Origin: Halodesulfovibrio spirochaetisodalis
GTDB lineage: Bacteria; Desulfobacterota; Desulfovibrionia; Desulfovibrionales; Desulfovibrionaceae
NCBI RefSeq assembly: GCF_001672295.1
Contig: NZ_JXMS01000014.1
Span: 19,545 to 83,544 of the forward strand
Direction of reading: 5' to 3'
DNA length: 64,000 nt
The notes beneath the pieces are model-generated. The model made no database searches, was not told the DNA's origin, and saw only the letters and a program-made list of their open reading frames with translations. Below, piece after piece: positions 16,629-24,676 of this stretch (position 1 is the stretch's first letter; each line of letters opens with the position of its first letter). A program made the position numbers and the translations under genes.

Positions 16629-16832
16629 ATGCCGCATGAATTATCGTTTATAGGAATTTATTTTCCTCCCATACTTGCAAATTTTGCGTTGGGTTTATTG
16701 CTGGCTTTAGGCACTGCTTTTGTCCTGAATCACCTCAGGATGTCGCGGCTTCTTGGGTATCCACCTCTGGTATTTATTTCTTTGGTAGTCTTGTACACTT
16801 GCTTGTTAAGTAAGTTTGTGATTCCGGCTTGA
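16629..16832 (+). CDS. DUF1656 (AaeX-like) small membrane protein
   Basis: A 67-residue protein with two hydrophobic helices around MPHELSFIGIYFPPILANFA and LVFISLVVLYTCLLSKFVI, matching the AaeX/DUF1656 family in size and opening HELS-x-GIYFPP pattern. ATG at 16629 with GGGGGT upstream, 8 bp after the pump gene. Its exact job in the exporter is unknown in the family. Confidence 0.9.
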   Translation: MPHELSFIGIYFPPILANFALGLLLALGTAFVLNHLRMSRLLGYPPLVFISLVVLYTCLLSKFVIPA

Positions 16833-16846
16833 CGGGAGTCTGAAGT

Positions 16847-17773
16847 ATGAAGCGTCTTATTCAGTGGTTCTTCACAGGTGTGTTCGTGGCAACAGCAGCC
16901 ATTGCTCTGCTGCTGCGCTATGAGAACTACTTGATTAAGCCGTGGACGCGGGACGGGCAGGTTCAGGCGGATATAATTACGGTTGCCTCACGCGTAACCG
17001 GTCCTGTTGAGCATGTGTATTTTAAAGATAATCAGTTTGTAAAAAAAGGTGAGCTGCTGTTCACCATAGATAAGAGTACATTCATTGCTGCCGTAAATCA
17101 GGCTCAAGGCCAGCTTTTGGTGGATGAGGCTAATGCAGCAGAAGCACTTGATGTGCTGGTTCGGTCAAAAAAGCTGGTTGAGGAAGATGTGGATGCAATA
17201 GCCCGTCAGGCACTGGTTCAGTATGAGTATGCATGGCAGGCTGCAGATGCTCAGGTAAAAGCATCAAAGGCTCGGTTGGAGACTGCTGAACTTAACTTGA
17301 AGTATACTGATGTATATGCACCTGTGTCAGGCTATATAACAAACTACAGCCTGTACAAGGGGACAATGTCTGTAGCGGACACTCCTCTGATTTCGCTGGT
17401 GGATGTATCGTCATACTGGGTCTACGGATATTTTAAAGAAACGGATGTGGCGAACATACGTGAGGGGGATAAGGCTGAAATCACTCTAATGGGGTACCCT
17501 GAAAGCCCGTTGCAGGGGGTAGTGCAAAGCCTCGGGTGGGGCATTGCACAGATGAATACAGAGCTAAACTACAATTTATTGCCTGAAGTAAGTGCAACAT
17601 TTGAATGGATACGGCTAGCACAGCGCATCCCTGTAAAGATACTTTTTACCCATATCCCTGCCCATGTCCGGCTGCGCGTGGGTACCACAGCGTCTATTTT
17701 AGTGGACACTGCAGCCAGAGAAAAACTACCTGAAGGGGTAAGCGAAATACGCCGGAAGGTATGGTATAAGTAA
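16847..17773 (+). CDS. HlyD-type periplasmic adaptor (AaeA-like)
   Basis: Membrane-fusion protein that should link the FUSC pump to the outer membrane. One N-terminal membrane helix (residues 6-24) is followed by YLIKPWTRDGQVQADIITVASRV, a pattern I know from AaeA. Then come a lipoyl-like half (NQFVKKGELLFTID), a short helical hairpin (about 75-150), the second lipoyl half (YTDVYAPVSGYITN) and a beta-barrel with YWVYGYFKETDVANIREGD. 308 residues is standard. 14 bp after the DUF1656 gene. A weak hairpin (17772-17796) without a T-tract follows. Confidence 0.92.
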   Translation: MKRLIQWFFTGVFVATAAIALLLRYENYLIKPWTRDGQVQADIITVASRVTGPVEHVYFKDNQFVKKGELLFTIDKSTFIAAVNQAQGQLLVDEANAAEALDVLVRSKKLVEEDVDAIARQALVQYEYAWQAADAQVKASKARLETAELNLKYTDVYAPVSGYITNYSLYKGTMSVADTPLISLVDVSSYWVYGYFKETDVANIREGDKAEITLMGYPESPLQGVVQSLGWGIAQMNTELNYNLLPEVSATFEWIRLAQRIPVKILFTHIPAHVRLRVGTTASILVDTAAREKLPEGVSEIRRKVWYK

Positions 17774-17879
17774 GACCGCCACTCAGTGCCGGTCTTCAGT
17801 TACGTTGCATATGAAAAAATGTAAGCGTAAAAAGCAGTCGCAGTTGATGCGTGAGGATGCATCAGCATTAGGGTGTACT

Positions 17880-18263
17880 TTACTGTTCAAGCCCGCCTTC
17901 CGTATCAGCAAAAAATGCATCAGTAAGATCAGTCTCTTCAGTTTCGATGGTAGCCAGCTTTTCATCAAGCCATTGGCGAAGAGCCTGAGCAGCATGGTAG
18001 TTCATGACAATTCTTGAATGTACGTCCCGTACAAGAGTCTTTTCTTCAGTCTGAGCAATAAGTTCCGGCCCTAGGGTGCCATCAGGGTTAATTGTGCGCT
18101 CTGAGAAGGCAGGAAGTTTGTCAGATTCTGTGTAGAAGTTCATTTCAATTTCAGCCTGTGAATTAATCCCGCCCCAAACGCCGTGGGTATATTGTTGTTT
18201 GACACCTTCACGAATGTCGTATTCAAAGCGAATTTTTGATGGAAGCTTAAAATTGCGGGGCAT
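17880..18263 (-). CDS. Unrecognised 127-residue soluble protein
   Basis: Not confidently recognised. The sequence is strand-rich (KIRFEYDIREGVKQQYTHGV, AEIEMNFYTESDKLP), with a C-terminal helix MNYHAAQALRQWLDEKLATI and an acidic tail. The overall pattern, a beta sandwich ending in a helix with a xxHAxxLxxWLxE stretch, recalls DUF3467-type proteins, but only weakly. Start placed at the ATG at 18261-18263 because AGGAG lies nine bases upstream; an in-frame ATG 18 bases earlier lacks a site. Divergent from the 187-residue gene. Confidence 0.75.
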   Translation of the reverse strand: MPRNFKLPSKIRFEYDIREGVKQQYTHGVWGGINSQAEIEMNFYTESDKLPAFSERTINPDGTLGPELIAQTEEKTLVRDVHSRIVMNYHAAQALRQWLDEKLATIETEETDLTDAFFADTEGGLEQ

Positions 18264-18460
18264 GGTGTGTCTCCTGAACATACATGTTGTTATGGTACTT
18301 GCCTGTTAGTTTTACTGATGTACCAGCATGTTAAGCTGAAGTGCAATATACACAGGAGTTGTTTGGTTAGCAAAGGCTTCCCCTTACTGCAGGGCTTGAC
18401 TGATTTGCCGTTATACCGCACAGTCTCTGCTCATGAAATCAACCATCCCGGGAGAGGATT

Positions 18461-19024
18461 ATGGCTGAATATACGAGTGAAAATATCGAAGCTAAACCAT
18501 ATTTCGATATGGAATTATTGCTGCAACTGAGTCAGGAGACTCGTGTTGACGGTGACTTGATGGATAAGATGGCTGGCTTATGGGAAAAGTGGCTTGGTCA
18601 TCTTACTGTGAAAAAGTTAAAGGTAGGAAAAATCCAGTACCTTGCAATATGGCTGGATGAAGAAGCAGAAAAAGATACTGACAATGCATGGGACGAATCT
18701 CCATCTGATGCATTCATGATTACTAACCTTGCACAGGCATTTATCATGAGCAGTATCTATTCTATCCTCCCTGATGTTGAAACTGCAGGCTGTGCTCCGG
18801 CTCCAAGACCGACAGATGGTCTTGTTGACGTACTGGAAGAAATCGGTTGCCCATACAACGATAATGCTTCCGCATTGTCCCGTCGTTTTGCTGTACTTAC
18901 ATTTTACCCGTTCAAAGGTGCATGTGACATCTGTTACCTGCAGCCGGACTGTCCTAAAGGAAACGGACAGGATCAGGGAAGCGGCAGCTTTACTATTCCG
19001 GGATTTGAATCTGATCCACAGTAG
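18461..19024 (+). CDS. Unrecognised 187-residue acidic protein with Cys pair
   Basis: Not recognised. The N-terminal two thirds are helical (FDMELLLQLSQETRVDGDLM, DAFMITNLAQAFIMSSIYS). The C-terminal third has GACDICYLQPDCPKG, a CxxC plus a third Cys that could bind metal or form a disulfide, and then a Gly/Ser tail. No signal peptide. GGGAGAGG precedes the ATG. It is convergent with the 197-residue gene, and its terminator lies inside that gene's coding sequence. Confidence 0.8.
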   Translation: MAEYTSENIEAKPYFDMELLLQLSQETRVDGDLMDKMAGLWEKWLGHLTVKKLKVGKIQYLAIWLDEEAEKDTDNAWDESPSDAFMITNLAQAFIMSSIYSILPDVETAGCAPAPRPTDGLVDVLEEIGCPYNDNASALSRRFAVLTFYPFKGACDICYLQPDCPKGNGQDQGSGSFTIPGFESDPQ

Positions 19025-19033
19025 CAGCTTCGT

Positions 19034-19627
19034 TTATTCTGAACTTGCTTTGACCCGTAGTTGTACTTTCAACTGCGGGTTTTTTTGTATCCATTCAATA
19101 AGTTTCTGAGTGGACAGTGAGGTTTTGTCCAGTACTGCAGTTAGCACGGATTCTGGGGCATCAGAAAGGGCGTGTTCAATCTTTGTTGCCTGGACTGTTA
19201 AGCCCTTGCTCAGGAGTTCAAGTCCCTTGTCTTCCATCACAGCATTAAAGAGCAGCAAGGTGACTGTCCCCTCTTTGATGTTTTGGGGCTGATCAGCATT
19301 TTCGTAGGTGATTGCACCGCGCAGTGCAGAAATAGGGCTGTTGCGACACATAGTCATGCCGGCAACGCCCGGTGCTACAGCACCGAGCGCAATACGGGCA
19401 TTTTCTGGAATAGTGGCAGAATAAAGGTCGTCTACCGGCTTTCCATTTATGAATATCGTCTTGATTTGTGAATCAATATACTCTTCAGGAAATCCCAGAC
19501 GTTTTGTCAGGAAGTCCATCATGCTGCTACCGATATCAGCAGAGATTTCAGATGCTGACTGTGTAAGGTATCTCCATGTAGTGCGGGCAGTATCTGTATT
19601 GTCGATAGTAATTGTGAGCTGAGTCAT
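19034..19627 (-). CDS. Unrecognised protein with a possible beta-grasp segment
   Basis: Not recognised as a whole. Residues about 58-95 (KTIFINGKPVDDLYSATIPE then NARIALGAVAPGVAGMTM) resemble the end of MoaD/ThiS/ubiquitin-like beta-grasp proteins, but the chain continues for 100 more residues and has no C-terminal Gly-Gly. The rest is mixed helix and strand with no membrane segment. It starts 27 bp after the AI-2E family gene on the same strand, so the two are probably one operon. The TGACTCA start context gives GGTATCC upstream, a weak ribosome site. Its 3' end overlaps the terminator of the opposing gene. Confidence 0.75.
   Translation of the reverse strand: MTQLTITIDNTDTARTTWRYLTQSASEISADIGSSMMDFLTKRLGFPEEYIDSQIKTIFINGKPVDDLYSATIPENARIALGAVAPGVAGMTMCRNSPISALRGAITYENADQPQNIKEGTVTLLLFNAVMEDKGLELLSKGLTVQATKIEHALSDAPESVLTAVLDKTSLSTQKLIEWIQKNPQLKVQLRVKASSE
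19053..19086 (+). terminator. Terminator of the 187-residue gene, antisense to next CDS
   Basis: ACCCGTAGTTG pairs with CAACTGCGGGT (one wobble) around TACTTT, followed by seven Ts. The whole element lies in the last 60 bases of the convergent gene at 19034-19627. Confidence 0.82.
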
Positions 19628-19654
19628 AAGGATACCTTTTGCGTAGCCGGAAAG

Positions 19655-20800
19655 TTAGTGTCGGGAGTTTTCAGATAGAATGTGGTGGTACTCTTCACCA
19701 TAGATTTTAAGCATAACCATTACAAAACTTAAAATAAGTGGGCCGTAAAGAATTCCAAGCATGCCAAATGTCTTCAGTCCCCCAAGGATGGACAGAAAAA
19801 TAAAGAAGACAGAAACGCCTGCGCTTTCACGCATGAAATACGGACGCAGGAAGCTGTCGATTGCTGCAACCGGTATTGCACCCCAGAGAACCATAAAGAG
19901 AGCCTGCTGCCAGCCTGCTGTTACCAGCAGGTATACACTGGCCGGGATCCAGACAAGGCCGGTGCCCACAATAGGGATAAGAGAGCAGAAGCTCATGACT
20001 GTTCCCCAGAACAAAGGAGTTATCCCCACGAAGGCAAGGCCGATTCCTCCGACGAGTCCCTGCAGAATGGCGACCAGTAACCCTCCAACCAGAACGGATC
20101 GTGATGTGGAGCGCAGGGAATGTAATAATGCATCTTCCTGAGACTCACGCATTGGCCAAAGGTATTTAAGCCCTGCAACCATTTTGCTGCCGTCTTTAAG
20201 CAGGAAAAAAACAATGAGTAACATCAGAAGGAATTTGGCAACAAAGTTCAATGTGTCACCAAGGGCAGTCGTACCCACTTCAACAATCTGCTGACCAACT
20301 GCTTTAGAAATAGCTGCAAGATATGACTTTATGGCAGCTTCGTTAACATCGATAAAAGGGAGTTGGGCATGAAACCACTGAAGAGCAGGGTCATTTTGGA
20401 TGTTCGAAAGAAATGAATCTGACTGGGACTGCTGAAGCCAAGTTGTTACTGCGTGGATACTGTCTGCTGCCTGCGGGATAAGGCTTGCAATGAAAAAAGT
20501 CATTGGTGCTGCAATGCACAGAACCAGTAAGAGCATTGCAATGGTTGATGCCCATATCTCACGCCCGTTTACTTTAGCAAGAATACGTTTGTATATAGGG
20601 TAGCAGCACGCTGCGACTACAATCGACAAGATGATCGTGTTAAGAAACGGTGCCGCAATAAGATATACGAGATATAAAGAAAAAAGGAGAAGAAGGATGG
20701 TGAAATAACGGAACAGGTTGTTTCTTGGAAATTTAAGTGTCGGGCCTGTATGGTCGTTATTGCATCCGTTATGTGTATTTTGTGATTGATCTTCAGTCAT
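19655..20800 (-). CDS. AI-2E family transporter (PerM/YdiK type)
   Basis: A polytopic inner-membrane protein of 381 residues. It has paired N-terminal helices (LFRYFTILLLLFSLYLVYLI and the following segment), a central amphipathic region with LQQSQSDSFLSN, and a C-terminal block with GGLLVAILQGLVGGIGLAFV, PIVGTGLVWIPASVYLL and GILYGPLILSF. This is the order and wording of the AI-2E transporter family. Members have been linked to autoinducer-2, sodium or other export, so the substrate is open. A short Asn/His-rich cytosolic N-terminus precedes the first helix. Confidence 0.9.
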   Translation of the reverse strand: MTEDQSQNTHNGCNNDHTGPTLKFPRNNLFRYFTILLLLFSLYLVYLIAAPFLNTIILSIVVAACCYPIYKRILAKVNGREIWASTIAMLLLVLCIAAPMTFFIASLIPQAADSIHAVTTWLQQSQSDSFLSNIQNDPALQWFHAQLPFIDVNEAAIKSYLAAISKAVGQQIVEVGTTALGDTLNFVAKFLLMLLIVFFLLKDGSKMVAGLKYLWPMRESQEDALLHSLRSTSRSVLVGGLLVAILQGLVGGIGLAFVGITPLFWGTVMSFCSLIPIVGTGLVWIPASVYLLVTAGWQQALFMVLWGAIPVAAIDSFLRPYFMRESAGVSVFFIFLSILGGLKTFGMLGILYGPLILSFVMVMLKIYGEEYHHILSENSRH

Positions 20801-20939
20801 AAGCGAAGTTTTCCAACTATGGGTTCATACGCAAAGGCAGGATGCCTGCGTGTATGTTTACAAACAAGATGATGGTATTGTAGCCAGAATGGATTTCAAC
20901 TGCCAATAAAAAATGCGCATTATACGTCTATATGCAGTG

Positions 20940-21866
20940 TTATGGATGGGGGCGAAATTCTTCGTTATGGGGGAGTAGAGGAAGATCGTTACGGTAGTCC
21001 GTATAATCTCCCCAGGTTCTGTCTTCCAGTTCTTCAATTGCCCCGACATTTTTTGTGAAAAGTGCAATAGAAAGGCGGTCAATAAGACGGATTTGCATTC
21101 GAGCTTCATCCACATTGATTGCAGGCGGAACGTCACCCGAAAGCATAAGGGTTTCCATGTTAAATCGCTGGAGCTTGCGTGAAAATTCAGCAGCATCGAA
21201 GATAGCTTTGTACAAGCGTCGCCTGAATGTTTCTACGTGTTGAAACACGGTGGCTTCTTCATATTCCAGCATGCAAGGCAATGAGGTTAGCGTTGTAATC
21301 CAGATACTAAGCAGATTGGAAAACAACGGGTCATGTCTTGGAATGGAAGTAAGAAATAGTGTGAGCGCAGTATGTGTTGCCGCAGATTCAGGCAGATTGG
21401 ACGCGCGAATGCAGCTTGGTACTGATACTGGTAAGCTTTTGAATATCTCCGGAGCAGATTGCCTAAGAAGTGGAACTACAGAGTTACAGAAGTATAGGCG
21501 GCTGACAAAATCGCTCCACATCCATTCTGGAACGGGTAGTTGCAGGGAGTCGTTATCTCTGTATATCAGTACTGATGGTGCTTCTTCTATCAGCAGCGAG
21601 GTAAGGCGCTCAGTCTCCGATGTAGTGAATGGGGTGGTGAGAAGGGGCTCCAGTGTATGGCGCAGCACTGTGTCGGGGAAAAGAATGAACTCAAAAAAAG
21701 GTTCAACATCTGGATTGTCCATATCTGAGAAGATTGCTTCAAGCTCGGAAAATGAACAGACGCCAAGGATTGTCTCAGCGTATTCCTTGACGTCTGCTGT
21801 GAATTCCTGTCCTGACTGTAGCCAGTCACAGATGATGGAATGAACTTGTTTTATAGTGGATTGCAT
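20940..21866 (-). CDS. Unrecognised soluble helical protein downstream of mazG
   Basis: Not recognised. About 308 residues from the ATG at 21864-21866, mostly alpha-helical with no signal peptide or membrane helix. It contains EPFFEFILFPDTVLRHTLEP, PVPEWMWSDFVSRLYFCNS and VFQHVETFRRRLYKAIFDAA. An in-frame TTG at 21909-21911 would add 15 residues and nearly join mazG; neither start has a strong ribosome site, so the start is uncertain. Same strand as mazG, with no terminator between, so co-transcribed. Confidence 0.75.
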   Translation of the reverse strand: MQSTIKQVHSIICDWLQSGQEFTADVKEYAETILGVCSFSELEAIFSDMDNPDVEPFFEFILFPDTVLRHTLEPLLTTPFTTSETERLTSLLIEEAPSVLIYRDNDSLQLPVPEWMWSDFVSRLYFCNSVVPLLRQSAPEIFKSLPVSVPSCIRASNLPESAATHTALTLFLTSIPRHDPLFSNLLSIWITTLTSLPCMLEYEEATVFQHVETFRRRLYKAIFDAAEFSRKLQRFNMETLMLSGDVPPAINVDEARMQIRLIDRLSIALFTKNVGAIEELEDRTWGDYTDYRNDLPLLPHNEEFRPHP

Positions 21867-21916
21867 GAACAGCAGTTCTCTATTGTTGCGAGAAAAGGTA
21901 AGTATGCCCAATCTCT

Positions 21917-22714
21917 TTAGGCACTCTGTTTTTTTACGTCATCCCAGAGTGAGTCCATTTCTTCAAAGGAAAGGTCGGAAAAGACTAAACCGCGTTCGTG
22001 TGCGAGTGCTTCCATTTTTTCAAAGCGATCAAGAAACTTAAGGTTTGTCTTATCAAGCGCAGTGTTTGCTTTAATCCCTTTGCGTCTGCCAAGTTCCACC
22101 AATGTAAAGAGAACATCGCCAAATTCAGATTCAATTGCGTCATGATTACCAGATGCGACTGCGTCGTTGAATTCTTTCCATTCTGCTTCGTATTGTTTTT
22201 CAACTTCTGCATCGGTTGTCCATGTAAAACCAACTCGTGCAGCTTTGGAGTTGAGGCGGTATGCTTTGAGTAAGGACGGCAGTCCCGCAGGTAAACTGTC
22301 AAAAGTACCCTTGGGTTTACTTGCGTTGCTTCCTTTTTTTTCGGTTCGCTTAATTTTTTCCCAGTTTGCCCAAATTTCTTCAACATTCTGGATATCCAGT
22401 TCACCAAATACATGCGGGTGACGACGGATCATTTTTGCAGCGTTTTCCTGCATTGAATCAGCCAGAGTGAAACCCTCTTTTTCATACAGGCTGCTGATAA
22501 AGATGATGAGAGACATAACATCGCCCATCTCTTCACGAACATCTACGTTTTTGTTGCTACGGATTGCATCAACAAGTTCGTATGTTTCTTCCAGTAGATA
22601 GTCGCAGAGAGTTTGTGGAGTCTGCTCTTTGTCCCAAGGACACCCGTTTTCACCGATGAGCTCGTCAATTACGTTACGCAGGGCAAGCAGGGCTTCGGTA
22701 GTACTTTTAGTCAT
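21917..22714 (-). CDS. mazG: Nucleoside triphosphate pyrophosphohydrolase MazG
   Basis: Hydrolyses (d)NTPs to the monophosphate and pyrophosphate, cleaning up aberrant nucleotides. The 265 residues carry two MazG domains. The first has CPWDKEQTPQTLCDYLLEET with the EExxE...EExxD metal motif (LLEETYELVDAIR and VREEMGDVMSLIIF). The second repeats it with the ESEFGDVLFTLVELGRR segment. Typical length. Separated from cvpA by a terminator at 22753-22779. Confidence 0.94.
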   Translation of the reverse strand: MTKSTTEALLALRNVIDELIGENGCPWDKEQTPQTLCDYLLEETYELVDAIRSNKNVDVREEMGDVMSLIIFISSLYEKEGFTLADSMQENAAKMIRRHPHVFGELDIQNVEEIWANWEKIKRTEKKGSNASKPKGTFDSLPAGLPSLLKAYRLNSKAARVGFTWTTDAEVEKQYEAEWKEFNDAVASGNHDAIESEFGDVLFTLVELGRRKGIKANTALDKTNLKFLDRFEKMEALAHERGLVFSDLSFEEMDSLWDDVKKQSA

Positions 22715-22752
22715 TGTTTCGCTCTTCGTTTATTTGGTTAAGATGGTACACA

Positions 22753-22779
22753 TAAAAAAGCCCTTGGCTAGGCAAGGGC
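22753..22779 (-). terminator. Rho-independent terminator after cvpA
   Basis: GCCCTTG pairs with CAAGGGC around six bases, with six to seven Ts following on the minus strand. Confidence 0.85.
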
Positions 22780-22797
22780 AGTTATTCAAAAAATTGT

Positions 22798-23262
22798 TTA
22801 TAACGTTGCAGGAATAAACTGCCGCAGCATATCTGTGACGGTGCTTAAATGGGGAACAAGCATGGACGATTGAACAGCTTGTGATGCTGGGAAGAAGTGT
22901 AAAATGAATGCAAGGATAATGCAGCAAAGCAGAATGCCTTTTGCCCCGCCGAGAACTCCGCCAAAGCTGTAGTCGAGCCAAGCAGCACCAGCAGCACCAA
23001 TAATCTTTCTGAGTAAGCCGGAGATAATGGCTACAAGAATGAGAACGCCAATAAAAATTAACCCGTATGCAGCAACACCTGTCCATTTAGGAGAGATGAA
23101 AGCATCAAGATGAGTAGCCAGCTGTCTGTAATAATTGTTGGCTAGAATAAAGCCGCCGATGACACCAGCAATGGAAGCTGTCTCTAAAACGAGACCCCGG
23201 AAAAAGCCCCGGATACAGAAAAATCCAGTAATAATAATGAATATGATATCAAGATAGTTCAT
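22798..23262 (-). CDS. cvpA: CvpA family membrane protein
   Basis: A 154-residue protein with four membrane helices: MNYLDIIFIIITGFFCIRGF with the family-typical GFFRGL pattern, then AGVIGGFILANNYY, AYGLIFIGVLILVAIISGLL and GGAKGILLCCIILAFIL. CvpA is needed for colicin V export and purine-related growth in E. coli; its molecular role is unresolved. Own terminator downstream, so it is probably a single-gene unit. Confidence 0.88.
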   Translation of the reverse strand: MNYLDIIFIIITGFFCIRGFFRGLVLETASIAGVIGGFILANNYYRQLATHLDAFISPKWTGVAAYGLIFIGVLILVAIISGLLRKIIGAAGAAWLDYSFGGVLGGAKGILLCCIILAFILHFFPASQAVQSSMLVPHLSTVTDMLRQFIPATL

Positions 23263-23446
23263 GTAGTGCCCACAGAAAAAGTAATCGGTTTTAAATCTTA
23301 GTGGGTAGTAGCATAAAAAGACCCGGTGGAAAAGAACACGATTTTCACAATAGGAATTGCGTTTGCAAGTAACTGTAGGTACTTTTTGTCAAACTAAAAA
23401 GATAATCTGTTATTTGCATGTTTTTATCAGGGGAAAAGACAAACCG

Positions 23447-24676
23447 ATGACGATTTCCAGCCTTGAAATTGGGCAGACTCTTTCGTGTGATGTACAGCTC
23501 GCCAATGGCAGGCGGCTGTTTTCAGCCGGACATATTGTTACCGGACAAACATTGCGCGTGTTGAAAATTTGGGGGGTACAGGGAGCAGCGTTACATAGTG
23601 CGTCAACGTGCTCTCCCTGCAAAACAGTATCCGCAGACCGCAATCGCAGTATTACCTGTTCGTTTGATGCCATGGGGGTATTAGAGCAACAACGTCGAGC
23701 CGGTATAATTCCAGACTCTTTTCGTATCGAAGAAGGTTTTGTCTCAGCTTGCTGTGAGAAAAAGAATAGTGCAGGAGCGTTTTTGTCTTTTGGGGAAGAG
23801 ACGCGTTCCGAAGCACAAGCTAATCCTTCTATAGATGCGATTAGACGCATAAGTATGGCTGATATTCAAAATAGTTATAAAGATTTTCCTGAAGAATTCT
23901 TCATTTTTATCAAAATGTTGAATAACGTATACATAACGCCAGAAGCCATAATTGCAGCAATAGAAAAAAAACAGGATCTGAAGGAAAAATTATTAAGAAT
24001 ATGTGAGCGCTTGGTTTATATTTCAAATTGTGAAATAAAATCTGTATATAGCTGTACAGCTTTTCTAGGTAGCAGAACTGTATTGTATTTAGCAATAATG
24101 CTTGTATATATAGACTATCTCAGAAAAAAAGATTGTTCTAATATAACGTTGCACTATATAAAATGTGCTATTACAAAGGGTGTCGCTGCACGATACATTG
24201 CAGCCGCTGTTGGTGGATGTGGCGGAGAATGCTTTTTTTCCAGAGGTTTCTTGCGTAACATAGGATGCTTGTTTTATGTTCGTAACTTTCCTGTTGCGTA
24301 TAAAGAAGTACGAAGGAAAGTTGTTTGTGGTGAATTAGATATATGTACAGCTGAAGAGCGTTATATAGGGATAAACCATGCCGCTCTGGGAGGACGTATA
24401 GTCAAATGGCTTGGTTTTCCAGCTTCTATTGAAAAAAATGTACGGGAGCATCATATTCCTTTTAATAAAGTAGGGACTAGAGAACATGCGGTGATGAATG
24501 TGGCAGCATTTGTTGCGCAGTCTCTTTCGTTTAATCCTGCGTATGATATTCCTCTTCATGTTGTAGACAGTGATGTGTGGGCTATGTTGAATTTTTCAGA
24601 AGATTCATTTTCCGAGCTTGTGGAAGTTATTTATTTGAAGTCTAAAGAAATTATACGGTTGGCATATGGAGAGTAA
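23447..24676 (+). CDS. HDOD-type signalling protein
   Basis: Probably a regulatory output or scaffold protein. The N-terminus SLEIGQTLSCDVQLANGRRL...LKIWGVQG is the short beta module often found in front of HDOD or HD-GYP domains. The rest (about residues 135-405) is helical, with SMADIQNSYKDFPE, INHAALGGRIVKWLGFPASI and VREHHIPF, typical of HDOD domains that keep the fold but not the HD metal site. Start set at the ATG at 23447 (GGGGAAAAG upstream); a TTG at 23357 sits on top of its ribosome site. From about 23840 to 24660 the gene is visibly richer in A/T and ATA codons than its surroundings. Overlaps the next gene by 11 bp. Confidence 0.78.
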   Translation: MTISSLEIGQTLSCDVQLANGRRLFSAGHIVTGQTLRVLKIWGVQGAALHSASTCSPCKTVSADRNRSITCSFDAMGVLEQQRRAGIIPDSFRIEEGFVSACCEKKNSAGAFLSFGEETRSEAQANPSIDAIRRISMADIQNSYKDFPEEFFIFIKMLNNVYITPEAIIAAIEKKQDLKEKLLRICERLVYISNCEIKSVYSCTAFLGSRTVLYLAIMLVYIDYLRKKDCSNITLHYIKCAITKGVAARYIAAAVGGCGGECFFSRGFLRNIGCLFYVRNFPVAYKEVRRKVVCGELDICTAEERYIGINHAALGGRIVKWLGFPASIEKNVREHHIPFNKVGTREHAVMNVAAFVAQSLSFNPAYDIPLHVVDSDVWAMLNFSEDSFSELVEVIYLKSKEIIRLAYGE

